Below are positions 1 to 5,083 of a stretch of 6,292 nucleotides of DNA, piece after piece. The stretch spans positions 1 through 6,292 of the forward strand of contig URYY01000122.1 of assembly GCA_900552245.1 (NCBI GenBank), read 5' to 3'. Source of the stretch: an uncultured Opitutales bacterium (lineage in GTDB: Bacteria; Verrucomicrobiota; Verrucomicrobiia; Opitutales; Intestinicryptomonadaceae). A program made the translations under genes and the position numbers. The notes beneath the pieces are model-generated. The model had not been told where the DNA came from. It worked only from the letters and a program-made list of their open reading frames with translations, and did not search any database. Each line of letters opens with the position of its first letter. Position 1 is the stretch's first letter.

Positions 1-402
1 CACAAAGCGCGGCTTGCCGTCTCTTTCTTCAAATTCCCGCGCGAGAGTTGTGGCAATTTTTGCGGCGCAAGCGTTTATCTTTTTTGCAATATCCGCAAGC
101 CCGTACTCCGCCTGAATTAGGCGCGTTGCTCCGAAAGTATTTGTAGTTACGATATCCGCCCCGGCCTCAAAATAGGCGCGCTCAAGCTTTTCTATTACAT
201 CGGGGCGAGTTATATTTAAAAGGTCGTTATTGCCCTTTAAGACTGCCTTGCTCTCCAATAGCTCTTTCTCCGAGCCCCTAAAGTCACTTTCCTCCAAACC
301 CTCGCGCTGAATGAGAGTGCCCATTCCGCCATCGAGAAAAACTATGCGCTCGCCCAATATGCGGCGCAAGAGCTCCCCGCGCTCTCCGTATTTTACAGAC
401 AT
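1..402 (-). CDS. metH: Methionine synthase, cobalamin-dependent, N-terminal fragment (3' end outside window)
   Basis: The first 134 residues of a cobalamin-dependent methionine synthase are visible; the frame runs off the left edge without a stop. The visible part is the start of the homocysteine S-methyltransferase barrel, which binds homocysteine through zinc. It shows the family hallmarks DGGMGT (residues 24-29), DFRG (40-43), LKGNNDLL (55-62), YFEAGAD (77-83) and TNTFG (87-91), in the order and spacing of E. coli MetH. The zinc-ligand cysteines and the folate, cobalamin and activation domains lie beyond the window, so I cannot tell full-length MetH from a split or short version. The ATG at 400-402 is supported by a GGAGAAG ribosome-binding site 6 nt upstream. 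The gene follows hprK on the same strand after 63 nt with no convincing terminator between, so it may be co-transcribed. In the cell the enzyme transfers a methyl group from methyltetrahydrofolate to homocysteine in the cytoplasm. Confidence 0.93.
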   Translation of the reverse strand, partial: MSVKYGERGELLRRILGERIVFLDGGMGTLIQREGLEESDFRGSEKELLESKAVLKGNNDLLNITRPDVIEKLERAYFEAGADIVTTNTFGATRLIQAEYGLADIAKKINACAAKIATTLAREFEERDGKPRFV

Positions 403-408
403 TTAAAA

Positions 409-415
409 CTTCTCC
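409..415 (-). promoter_or_regulatory. Ribosome-binding site of metH
   Basis: On the minus strand this reads GGAGAAG. Its GGAG core ends 9 nt before the ATG. It fixes the metH start, and it is one of three clear Shine-Dalgarno sites in the window, all before operon-internal genes. Confidence 0.7.
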
Positions 416-465
416 AAAAAATTTTATATTTTGTTTTTTAGCGGCAATTCCAGCAAGCGCGATAG

Positions 466-1416
466 CTATTGCTTGTTCATAGCTGCAATCAAACGCTCAT
501 TAAACTCCACCGCCGCATCGTGCCCGACAGCCTTCAGGGCCTGAACCATGGCAGCCACTTCCACAAGTCTTGCCATGTCCCTACCCGGCCTTACGGGGAT
601 TTCTATGTGCGGAATTGAAACCCCCAAGATGTCGAAGTAATTCTTCTCAAGCCCCGTGCGCTCCTCCGGTATCCCCGGCTTCCACTCAACGAATGTGACT
701 ACCAAATCTATCTGTTTTTCAAGGCGCAGACAGCGTATGCCGTAGAGCTTTGTCACGTCTATTATGCCTATGCCTCGGCACTCCATGTAACCGCGGTTTA
801 AGTCGGTGCTCTTGCCTATTACGCGGTCTTTGCCGATTTTTATGCACTGGGTCATATCGTCGGCTACGAGCGAGTGGCCGTGGTCCACAAGCGCGAGCGC
901 GCATTCGCTTTTGCCCACTCCGCTTGCGCCTCTAATGAGAACACCTATGCCCTTTACGTCTAGGCAAGTTCCGTGCAGACTTATGCGCGGTGCGAACTTC
1001 TTTTCAATTTCCATAGCAAGGTCGGTAGTAAACTCCTTGCTTCGCATGCGCGTTCTAAGAAGGGGTATGGCGCACTCCTCCGCGACTTCCAACATGGATT
1101 TCGTCGGAATTATATTTCTTGAAACAACCATGCATGGGATTTCCTTTTCGGCAATCTCCCGCAAGACTTCACGCTGGCGCGGCACGGGCAAATCGCGTAT
1201 GTATGCCATTTCTCCCGCTCCGAATAGTTGGATTCGCTTTGCCGCAAAATTTTTGAAGTAACCCGTTGCCGCAAGGGCCGGGCGATTTAAGCTAAGCTCG
1301 CTTATAATGTTGTCCAAACCGTTTGCGCCCGCCGCCAGCTCAAGCTGTAGCGACTCTTTGAAGAGGTTGAAAAATTCGCGCACCGTAATTTGCCTGTCGG
1401 TATTTGACTCTCCCAT
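466..1416 (-). CDS. hprK: HPr kinase/phosphorylase
   Basis: Bifunctional enzyme that phosphorylates and dephosphorylates the regulatory serine of HPr or an HPr-like protein, linking carbon status to PTS signalling in the cytoplasm. At 316 residues it has the usual family length. Residues 1 to about 135 form the variable N-terminal domain; the catalytic domain follows. Visible motifs are the conserved HG (148-149), the P-loop GASGVGKSE (163-171), VADD (184-187), the family signature MECRGIGIID (211-220) and the C-terminal RPGRDMARLVEVAAM (276-290), where B. subtilis has a close match. No key residue is missing. The start at 1414-1416 is supported by GAGGA 6 nt upstream, embedded in the lptB stop region. 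It lies 9 nt after lptB, recalling the lptB-rpoN-ptsN-hprK neighbourhood of proteobacteria, but rpoN and ptsN are absent here. Neither HPr nor PTS enzymes are in the window, so the substrate is inferred from the family. An HprK-like serine kinase acting on something else is less likely. Confidence 0.95.
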   Translation of the reverse strand: MGESNTDRQITVREFFNLFKESLQLELAAGANGLDNIISELSLNRPALAATGYFKNFAAKRIQLFGAGEMAYIRDLPVPRQREVLREIAEKEIPCMVVSRNIIPTKSMLEVAEECAIPLLRTRMRSKEFTTDLAMEIEKKFAPRISLHGTCLDVKGIGVLIRGASGVGKSECALALVDHGHSLVADDMTQCIKIGKDRVIGKSTDLNRGYMECRGIGIIDVTKLYGIRCLRLEKQIDLVVTFVEWKPGIPEERTGLEKNYFDILGVSIPHIEIPVRPGRDMARLVEVAAMVQALKAVGHDAAVEFNERLIAAMNKQ

Positions 1417-1422
1417 GTAAAA

Positions 1423-1427
1423 TCCTC
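1423..1427 (-). promoter_or_regulatory. Ribosome-binding site of hprK, overlapping the lptB stop
   Basis: The minus strand reads TGAGGATTTTACATG: the lptB stop TGA shares its last two bases with the GAGGA Shine-Dalgarno core, and hprK starts 6 nt later. A ribosome terminating on lptB is therefore placed on the hprK initiation site, which suggests translational coupling. Confidence 0.75.
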
Positions 1428-2175
1428 ACATTTTAAAGCTATCGCCCAAGTAGAACTTGCGGCTCAATTCGTCGTTTACCAAAAATTCGCTCGTGCCCTG
1501 ACTCAAAACTTTGCCCTCGTGTATCAGGTAGGCGCGGTCAACGATACTGAGCGTTTCTCTAACGTTATGGTCGGTTATTAAAACTCCAATATTTTTGCTC
1601 TTTAAGCCCAAAATTATATTCTGAACTTCCGCCACACTTATTGGGTCAACCCCGCTAAAAGGCTCGTCCATCAAAAGGAATTTCGGGCGGACGGTAAGAG
1701 CGCGGGTAATTTCCAATCTTCTGCGCTCGCCGCCGGAGAGGGTATAGGCCTTTTGCTTTGCCAGGCGCTTTAGATCCAAGTCGTCCAGCATCTTAAGAAC
1801 GTAGTCTTTCAACTCCCTTCGCGGTATATCCATAGTTTCGGCAACCGCCATTATGTTCTCCTCAACGCTCAACTTTCTGAACACCGAGGGCTCCTGCGGC
1901 AAGTAGCCTATGCCGCGCCTAGCGCGCTTGTACATGGGAACGTTTGTAATGTCCTCATTGCCCAAGAACACGCAACCGGAGGTCACGGGAACAAGACCCA
2001 TAATCATGTAAAAGCTCGTAGTCTTGCCCGCGCCGTTTGGCCCCAAAAGACCGACGACTTCCCCCGCCTTTAAATTTAAATTGACGCCGTTTACGACGCG
2101 CCTTTTGCCATACTCTTTCACAAGCTCGCGCGCCGAAATCGACAATTTCTCATTTTGCAAATCCATTAATTTCAT
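1426..2175 (-). CDS. lptB: LPS export ABC transporter ATP-binding protein LptB
   Basis: ATPase subunit that powers LptFG-driven extraction of lipopolysaccharide from the inner membrane and its passage to the outer membrane; it works on the cytoplasmic face. The 249-residue protein is a single nucleotide-binding domain with every ABC motif intact: Walker A GPNGAGKT (45-52), Q-loop YLPQEPS (91-97), signature LSGGE (146-150), Walker B FLLMDE (166-171), D-loop GVDP (175-178) and H-loop TDHNVRETL (201-209). The stretches YLPQEPSVFRKLSVEENI and DEPFSGVDPISV are typical of LptB rather than of other ABC ATPases. It is slightly longer than E. coli LptB because of about ten extra N-terminal residues. 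Two starts are possible, M1 or M4; neither has a Shine-Dalgarno sequence, and M1 is the longest. It is the first gene of the lptB-hprK(-metH) run and is divergent from cutA. LptFG, LptC and LptA are not in the window. Confidence 0.95.
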   Translation of the reverse strand: MKLMDLQNEKLSISARELVKEYGKRRVVNGVNLNLKAGEVVGLLGPNGAGKTTSFYMIMGLVPVTSGCVFLGNEDITNVPMYKRARRGIGYLPQEPSVFRKLSVEENIMAVAETMDIPRRELKDYVLKMLDDLDLKRLAKQKAYTLSGGERRRLEITRALTVRPKFLLMDEPFSGVDPISVAEVQNIILGLKSKNIGVLITDHNVRETLSIVDRAYLIHEGKVLSQGTSEFLVNDELSRKFYLGDSFKM

Positions 2176-2249
2176 ACTGGCAATTTAGATTAAAAAAGTA
2201 AACACAATTATGGTTTGCAAAAAAATAAAATATCACCACACTGCAAGTT
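2176..2249. promoter_or_regulatory. Divergent promoter spacer between lptB and cutA
   Basis: This A+T-rich 74-bp spacer must contain the start signals for both divergent genes. On the minus strand CATAAT (2207-2212) is a good -10 candidate for lptB, and TAATCT lies closer to the start codon; neither has a good -35. On the plus strand TAAAAT (2226-2231) is a possible -10 for cutA, which would leave a leader of only about 12 nt. A perfect 8-bp palindrome TTTGCAAA lies at 2214-2221 between the candidates. The sites are guesses from sequence; only the divergent layout is secure. Confidence 0.4.
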
Positions 2250-2627
2250 ATGGAAAAAGAGTATGCCATCTTGGTCGGGGTTACGACATTCCCCGATATT
2301 GAAAGCGCAAAAAAGACCGCGCGCCACCTTGTGCATAACAAGTTTGTGGCCTGCGCCCAGATCTCGACAAGCCCGGTTAACTCCTTTTACATGTGGGACG
2401 ACAAGGAAGTCGAGAGCCCCGAATTTGTGCTGACGCTAAAATTTGCGAAGTCCCGGCGCCACAAGGTGAAGTCGGAGCTAGTGCGCCTGCACCCATACGA
2501 GTGCCCGCAGTGGTACGTATTTGAGCCTAGCGAAGTCTCAAAAAAGTACGCCCAGTGGGTTGTGGCGCAAAGTGAGGCCGTGAAGGAATTGAAAGTTAGA
2601 ACCCGCGTAACAGGCAGGGGTTCTTGA
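2250..2627 (+). CDS. cutA: CutA1 family protein (divalent-cation tolerance protein)
   Basis: Small trimeric ferredoxin-like protein of the CutA1 family. E. coli CutA was named for divalent-cation tolerance and binds copper in vitro, but the physiological role remains unsettled in most bacteria. The 125 residues match the family along their length: the first strand YAILVGVTTFPD (5-16), the helix SAKKTARHLVHNKFVACAQI (19-38) with the conserved Cys35, the YMW segment (47-49), the central strand PEFVLTLKFAKSR (57-69), and the HPYECPQW element (81-88), whose HPY triplet is the strongest family mark. About a dozen basic residues extend past the normal C terminus. The ATG at 2250 is the natural start from alignment, though it has no Shine-Dalgarno sequence. 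It stands alone: divergent from lptB and convergent with dnaJ. There is no cation transporter nearby, so a metal-related role cannot be argued from context. Confidence 0.92.
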   Translation: MEKEYAILVGVTTFPDIESAKKTARHLVHNKFVACAQISTSPVNSFYMWDDKEVESPEFVLTLKFAKSRRHKVKSELVRLHPYECPQWYVFEPSEVSKKYAQWVVAQSEAVKELKVRTRVTGRGS

Positions 2628-2630
2628 AAA

Positions 2631-2657
2631 TTTGCAGCTTCTAAAAAAGTTTGCAGC
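2631..2657 (+). repeat. Short direct repeat TTTGCAGC, two copies
   Basis: TTTGCAGC occurs at 2631-2638 and again at 2650-2657, immediately downstream of the cutA stop, with an 11-nt A-rich spacer. The copies are exact but short, and the spacing of 19 nt is just under two helical turns. No function is apparent. Confidence 0.4.
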
Positions 2658-2679
2658 CTAATTTCACTATTTTTTAGAT

Positions 2680-2703
2680 TTCCGCTCGCGGAAGAGTTTT
2701 CTT
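2680..2703 (+). terminator. Candidate intrinsic terminator of cutA
   Basis: TTCCG (2680-2684) and CGGAA (2689-2693) form a perfect stem around the loop CTCG, followed by GAGTTTTCTT. It lies 52 nt after the cutA stop in the right orientation. The stem is short and the T-run is interrupted, so it would be a weak Rho-independent terminator. Confidence 0.4.
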
Positions 2704-2710
2704 GCACAAA

Positions 2711-2735
2711 AAAACTAAAATTTTCAATTAGTTTT
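2711..2735. terminator. A+T-only inverted repeat flanked by A/T runs, possible bidirectional terminator
   Basis: AAAACTAA (2711-2718) is the exact inverse of TTAGTTTT (2728-2735), with a 9-nt loop. Seven A residues at 2708-2714 give a T-run on the minus strand, and the plus-strand arm itself ends in TTTT. Placement between convergent genes suits a bidirectional terminator, but with only one G-C pair the stem would be weak. Confidence 0.3.
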
Positions 2736-3023
2736 AGCGCAAACACTCGCATATTTTTAGCAGAATATACTTTAAGAGATTGAGTTTTCCAAGCATCAAG
2801 AGCAGCTTCTGATTTTGCAAAGCGGGGAAGCACACTTTGGATATGCCCTATTTCAGCAGACGATAAAAAATCCGCCCAAAAAACTGAAGCATTAAAAGCT
2901 AACCCTAAGCTAATGACAATCAACTGCCACTGCGTACCCTCCGCATTATTGGGCGGCAGATTGCAAAATTTCCAAGGCTTAATGGCGAAAAAAATCGGGC
3001 GCGAAACCCAAAGCGGATTCCGC

Positions 3024-3046
3024 GCCTCAAAAGCTGCCTCAAAAGC
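3024..3046. repeat. Tandem 12-bp repeat, two copies
   Basis: GCCTCAAAAGC occurs at 3024-3034 and 3036-3046 with one base between, giving a 12-bp period. A similar stretch, TCAAAAGCTC, occurs about 40 bp further right. The unit touches a palindrome on each side (3013-3023 and 3044-3062), so this is part of a compact cluster of symmetrical elements rather than an isolated duplication. Confidence 0.6.
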
Positions 3047-3062
3047 CCCCGAATCGGGAGCT
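3041..3062 (-). terminator. Candidate terminator downstream of dnaJ
   Basis: On the minus strand the arms AGCTCCCGA and TCGGGGGCT (9 bp with one mismatch, one base between) can fold into a G+C-rich hairpin followed by TTTTG. It lies about 120 nt past the dnaJ stop, the orientation is right, and it is the strongest hairpin in the region. The T-run is only four long, so efficiency is uncertain. Confidence 0.4.
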
Positions 3063-3156
3063 TATGTATTTTCTCAAATCTTTCAAAAGCTCTTTTAACT
3101 TCGCGCAAAGTTCTTTGACAACCTCTCGGACGCGCCCGAAAACTGCGCCTCTGCAA

Positions 3157-3170
3157 GGCTTATCAAAGCC
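3157..3170. repeat. Small hairpin just after dnaJ
   Basis: GGCTT (3157-3161) and AAGCC (3166-3170) form a perfect 5-bp stem with a 4-nt loop, beginning 10 nt beyond the dnaJ stop. There is no T-run on either strand, so it is more likely a 3'-end stabilising or incidental hairpin than an intrinsic terminator. Confidence 0.35.
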
Positions 3171-3180
3171 CGAGCAAGGC

Positions 3181-4353
3181 TCAGCTAAAAAATTTCTTAG
3201 CCCGCGAGAAAAAGGAAGTCTCTTGATGGTCGTCGCCACAAGCTTTGGCAAACTCCTCAAGAGCCTTTCTCTGTTCGGAAGTCAAAGTCTTGGGAACTTC
3301 GACATGCACTTTTACGTACTCGTCGCCGTTTGCCCCTCCGCGCAATTTCGGCATGCCGTGGCCCTTAAGCCTAAAGACCGTGCCCGACTGCGTGCCAGCC
3401 GGAATCTTTAGAGCAACTTTGCCGGTCAAGGTCTTGACCTCAACAGTTCCGCCGAGAGCGGCAAGAGTAAACTTTATTGCCATCTCCATGCGCAAATCGT
3501 CGCCGTCGCGCTCAAAGATGTCGTTTTCCTTTACGTCTATGACTACGTACAAGTCGCCGGCCTCTCCGCCGTTTTCGCCCGCGTTGCCGGCTCCAGCCTT
3601 GCGAAGGCGCGAACCAGTGTAAACACCCGCCGGAATCTTTATTACAGTCTCGGCCTTCTCGCGCACCAGTCCCGTTCCGCCGCAAGTTTTGCAGGGCTCC
3701 TCAATCACATAGCCCCTGCCGTCGCACTTCGGGCAAGTCTGTGAAAAGCGCACAAAGCCCGATTGCGACATCACCTGCCCCCTGCCCTTGCAAGTCGGGC
3801 AAGTCTTTTTTGAGGAGCGGTTCGTGGTTCCGTAGCCCGAGCATGTCGGACATACCGCCATTCTAGAGTAGCGTATGGTCTTCTCAACGCCCTTTGCCGC
3901 CTCTTCGAGAGTGATTGAAAGCTCCAAGCGCAAGTCGCTGCCGCGCTGCGGGGCGTTGGGGTCAATAGCAGCCTCGCGGGAGCCTCCCATACCGCCCATG
4001 CCGCCGAAGAAGGATTCAAATCCACCTCCGCCGCCCATGGAGCCGAAGAATTCTCTAAACACGTCGCTTGCATCGCGGAAGCCGCCCATGCCGCCAGTGC
4101 CGCCTGCAGCACCCGCACCCATGCCGCCCGCTTCAAAGGCCGCATGACCGTATCTATCGTAAGCCGCGCGTTTTTCCTCGTCAGAGAGAACCTGATAGGC
4201 GTCTGAAATTTGCTTAAACTTCTCCTCAGCCTCCTTATTTCCGGGATTTCTATCCGGGTGATACTTCAGAGCCAACTTGCGGTAGGCCTTTTTAATGTCT
4301 TGCAGCGATGCGTCTTTTGCGACGCCCAGCAATTCGTAATAATCCTGAGCCAT
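3181..4353 (-). CDS. dnaJ: Chaperone protein DnaJ (Hsp40, type I)
   Basis: Co-chaperone that delivers unfolded clients to DnaK and stimulates its ATPase. The 390 residues show the full type I layout. The J domain (about 4-70) carries the essential HPD at 32-34. A Gly/Met/Phe-rich linker follows (about 75-124). The zinc-binding domain has four intact CxxCxGxG motifs: CPTCSGYG (168-175), CPTCKGRG (185-192), CPKCDGRG (207-214) and CKTCGGTG (221-228). The C-terminal client-binding domains run from about 232 to 360 and include GDLYVVIDV (266-274) and GTVFRLKGHGMP (324-335). The tail ends in a basic-aromatic FFSRAKKFFS. The start at 4351-4353 fits the family N terminus, and AAGGAG lies 12 nt upstream inside the end of grpE. 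The gap to grpE is 9 nt, so the two are one operon. The linker is unusually rich in GGMGG units. DnaK is not adjacent. Confidence 0.97.
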   Translation of the reverse strand: MAQDYYELLGVAKDASLQDIKKAYRKLALKYHPDRNPGNKEAEEKFKQISDAYQVLSDEEKRAAYDRYGHAAFEAGGMGAGAAGGTGGMGGFRDASDVFREFFGSMGGGGGFESFFGGMGGMGGSREAAIDPNAPQRGSDLRLELSITLEEAAKGVEKTIRYSRMAVCPTCSGYGTTNRSSKKTCPTCKGRGQVMSQSGFVRFSQTCPKCDGRGYVIEEPCKTCGGTGLVREKAETVIKIPAGVYTGSRLRKAGAGNAGENGGEAGDLYVVIDVKENDIFERDGDDLRMEMAIKFTLAALGGTVEVKTLTGKVALKIPAGTQSGTVFRLKGHGMPKLRGGANGDEYVKVHVEVPKTLTSEQRKALEEFAKACGDDHQETSFFSRAKKFFS

Positions 4354-4362
4354 TTTTAAAAA

Positions 4363-4983
4363 TTACTCCTTCTTGCTGGATACAATCACCGAAGCCGGGC
4401 GTATCAGGCGCCCATTTAGGACATAGCCCACGCGCATTACCGAGGCTATCTTATTTTCATCCACACCCTTAGAAGGCTCGTGTTTTACGCACTCGTGGAA
4501 CTTTGGATCAAAGTCTTTGCCGAGCGGGTTTATCTCTTCAATGCCAAAATTTGCAAACACCTTCTTTATTTGGGATAGCACCATCTCTATCCCCACTACA
4601 AGCTCTTTTACATCGCCGCTTTTCTTGGCGTGCACCAAGCCCAATTCGAGATTGTCTATAACCGGCAAAAGCTCCTCGACAAAGGGTTGAATTGCAAATT
4701 TTCTTATTTCTTCCATGTCGCGCTGCATTCTGCGCCTGAATGTATCCAAATCGGCAGCCGAGCGCAGGAAGGAGTCGTAATTCTTCTTAGCCTCGTCCCT
4801 AGCTTTTGAAAGTTCGGCTTGCAAGGCCTCGAGCTCGGAGAGTTCCTCTTTAACTCCCTCTGCGGCATCGGGTTTGCATTTGCAGGGCTCGCCCTCATTT
4901 TCCTTGCAAGAGCCTTTGCACTCGCAAGCTGAAGAATCGGGTTCAGAGTCCTTATTTTTCAAATTTTCTTCGTTGTTAGCCAT
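4363..4983 (-). CDS. grpE: Nucleotide exchange factor GrpE with a cysteine-rich N-terminal tail
   Basis: Homodimeric factor that releases ADP from DnaK. The 206 residues comprise a disordered charged tail (1 to about 45), a long coiled-coil helix (about 45-110, rich in Glu, Lys, Ala and Leu, with the family stretch DLDTFRRRMQRD at 78-89), the short helical bundle around EELLPVIDNLELGL (103-116), and the C-terminal beta domain containing DFDPKFHECVKHEPS (157-171) and GYVLNGRLIRPASVIVS (186-202). These match the family well. The oddity is five cysteines in the tail, at 20, 22, 26, 34 and 36, in the pattern CxC-x3-C-x7-CxC. GrpE tails are normally acidic and cysteine-poor, so a metal or redox role is conceivable, but this is inference. 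The ATG at 4981-4983 has no Shine-Dalgarno sequence, and a GATAAT hexamer only 8 nt upstream hints at a leaderless transcript. It is the first gene of the grpE-dnaJ operon and is divergent from serS. Confidence 0.96.
   Translation of the reverse strand: MANNEENLKNKDSEPDSSACECKGSCKENEGEPCKCKPDAAEGVKEELSELEALQAELSKARDEAKKNYDSFLRSAADLDTFRRRMQRDMEEIRKFAIQPFVEELLPVIDNLELGLVHAKKSGDVKELVVGIEMVLSQIKKVFANFGIEEINPLGKDFDPKFHECVKHEPSKGVDENKIASVMRVGYVLNGRLIRPASVIVSSKKE
4366..4371 (-). promoter_or_regulatory. Ribosome-binding site of dnaJ, inside the end of grpE
   Basis: The minus strand reads AAGGAG, formed by the last two grpE codons directly before its TAA stop. The ATG of dnaJ follows 12 nt later, a somewhat long but workable spacing that points to coupled translation. 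Confidence 0.6.
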
Positions 4984-5083
4984 AAGTTGTTATTATCGTA
5001 ATAAAACTCTCACCTCTTACACAAAAAAAGTCAAATATCTTTGTTGTAAAAGGGAAAGAAAATGTCTTTATTAAGACACTCAT
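4984..5083. promoter_or_regulatory. Divergent promoter spacer between grpE and serS
   Basis: This 100-bp A+T-rich spacer serves both divergent genes. On the minus strand GATAAT (4992-4997) matches five of six bases of the -10 consensus and ends 8 nt before the grpE ATG; no good -35 sits at the normal distance, though TTGACT occurs further upstream. On the plus strand TTGTTG (5041-5046) and TTTATT (5067-5072) are a weak pair with a 20-nt gap for serS. I see no CIRCE element and no convincing sigma-32 type heat-shock promoter, so how grpE-dnaJ responds to heat is not evident. Confidence 0.4.
5063..5078. repeat. Perfect inverted repeat just upstream of serS
   Basis: TGTCTT (5063-5068) and AAGACA (5073-5078) form a 6-bp stem around TATT, ending 5 nt before the serS ATG, exactly where a ribosome-binding site would be expected. 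It could be an operator, an RNA hairpin affecting initiation, or chance. It overlaps the weak -10 candidate for serS. Confidence 0.45.

Larger units (their letters stand above)
2628..3180. other. Convergent intergenic region without a convincing gene
   Basis: This 553-bp stretch separates the 3' ends of cutA and dnaJ. Its first half (to about 2930) is A+T-rich; the second half is markedly richer in G+C. I see no tRNA, tmRNA, SRP RNA or RNase P signature. It holds candidate terminators, short direct repeats and nested palindromes, listed separately. The minus strand has a stop-free frame from 3061 to 2387 (about 224 codons) that lacks an ATG near its beginning and runs antisense into cutA; its first plausible start is TTG at 2921-2923. 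Short open frames in two other phases cover 2913-3156. None has a ribosome-binding site or a recognisable family, so none is annotated as a gene. It could be a decayed gene, a dispersed genomic repeat or ordinary spacer. Confidence 0.55.

Noticed and set aside
806..1261. Plus-strand 151-codon frame opposite hprK
   Set aside because: It is antisense to an intact hprK with all family motifs, has no ribosome-binding site and resembles no known family.
2913..3098. Plus-strand 61-codon frame in the cutA-dnaJ spacer
   Set aside because: It has an ATG but no ribosome-binding site and no recognisable family, overlaps open frames in other phases, and lies over the palindrome cluster. It looks like a by-product of the local composition.
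2920..3156. Minus-strand 78-codon Arg-rich frame downstream of dnaJ
   Set aside because: No ribosome-binding site, an Arg/Phe-heavy composition typical of a wrong-phase reading, and overlap with competing frames.
2628..3180. Structured housekeeping RNA (tRNA, tmRNA, SRP RNA, RNase P) in the large spacer
   Set aside because: None of the conserved core sequences I know for these RNAs appears on either strand.
3771..4145. Long minus-strand frame (124 codons) inside dnaJ
   Set aside because: It is dnaJ read in another phase; its Trp/Ala-rich composition comes from the Gly-rich linker codons. dnaJ itself is unmistakable.
4984..5083. CIRCE or sigma-32 heat-shock element upstream of grpE
   Set aside because: The spacer was scanned for TTAGCACTC/GAGTGCTAA and for a sigma-32 type promoter. 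The closest word, GACACTC, has no partner arm, so no heat-shock element is claimed.
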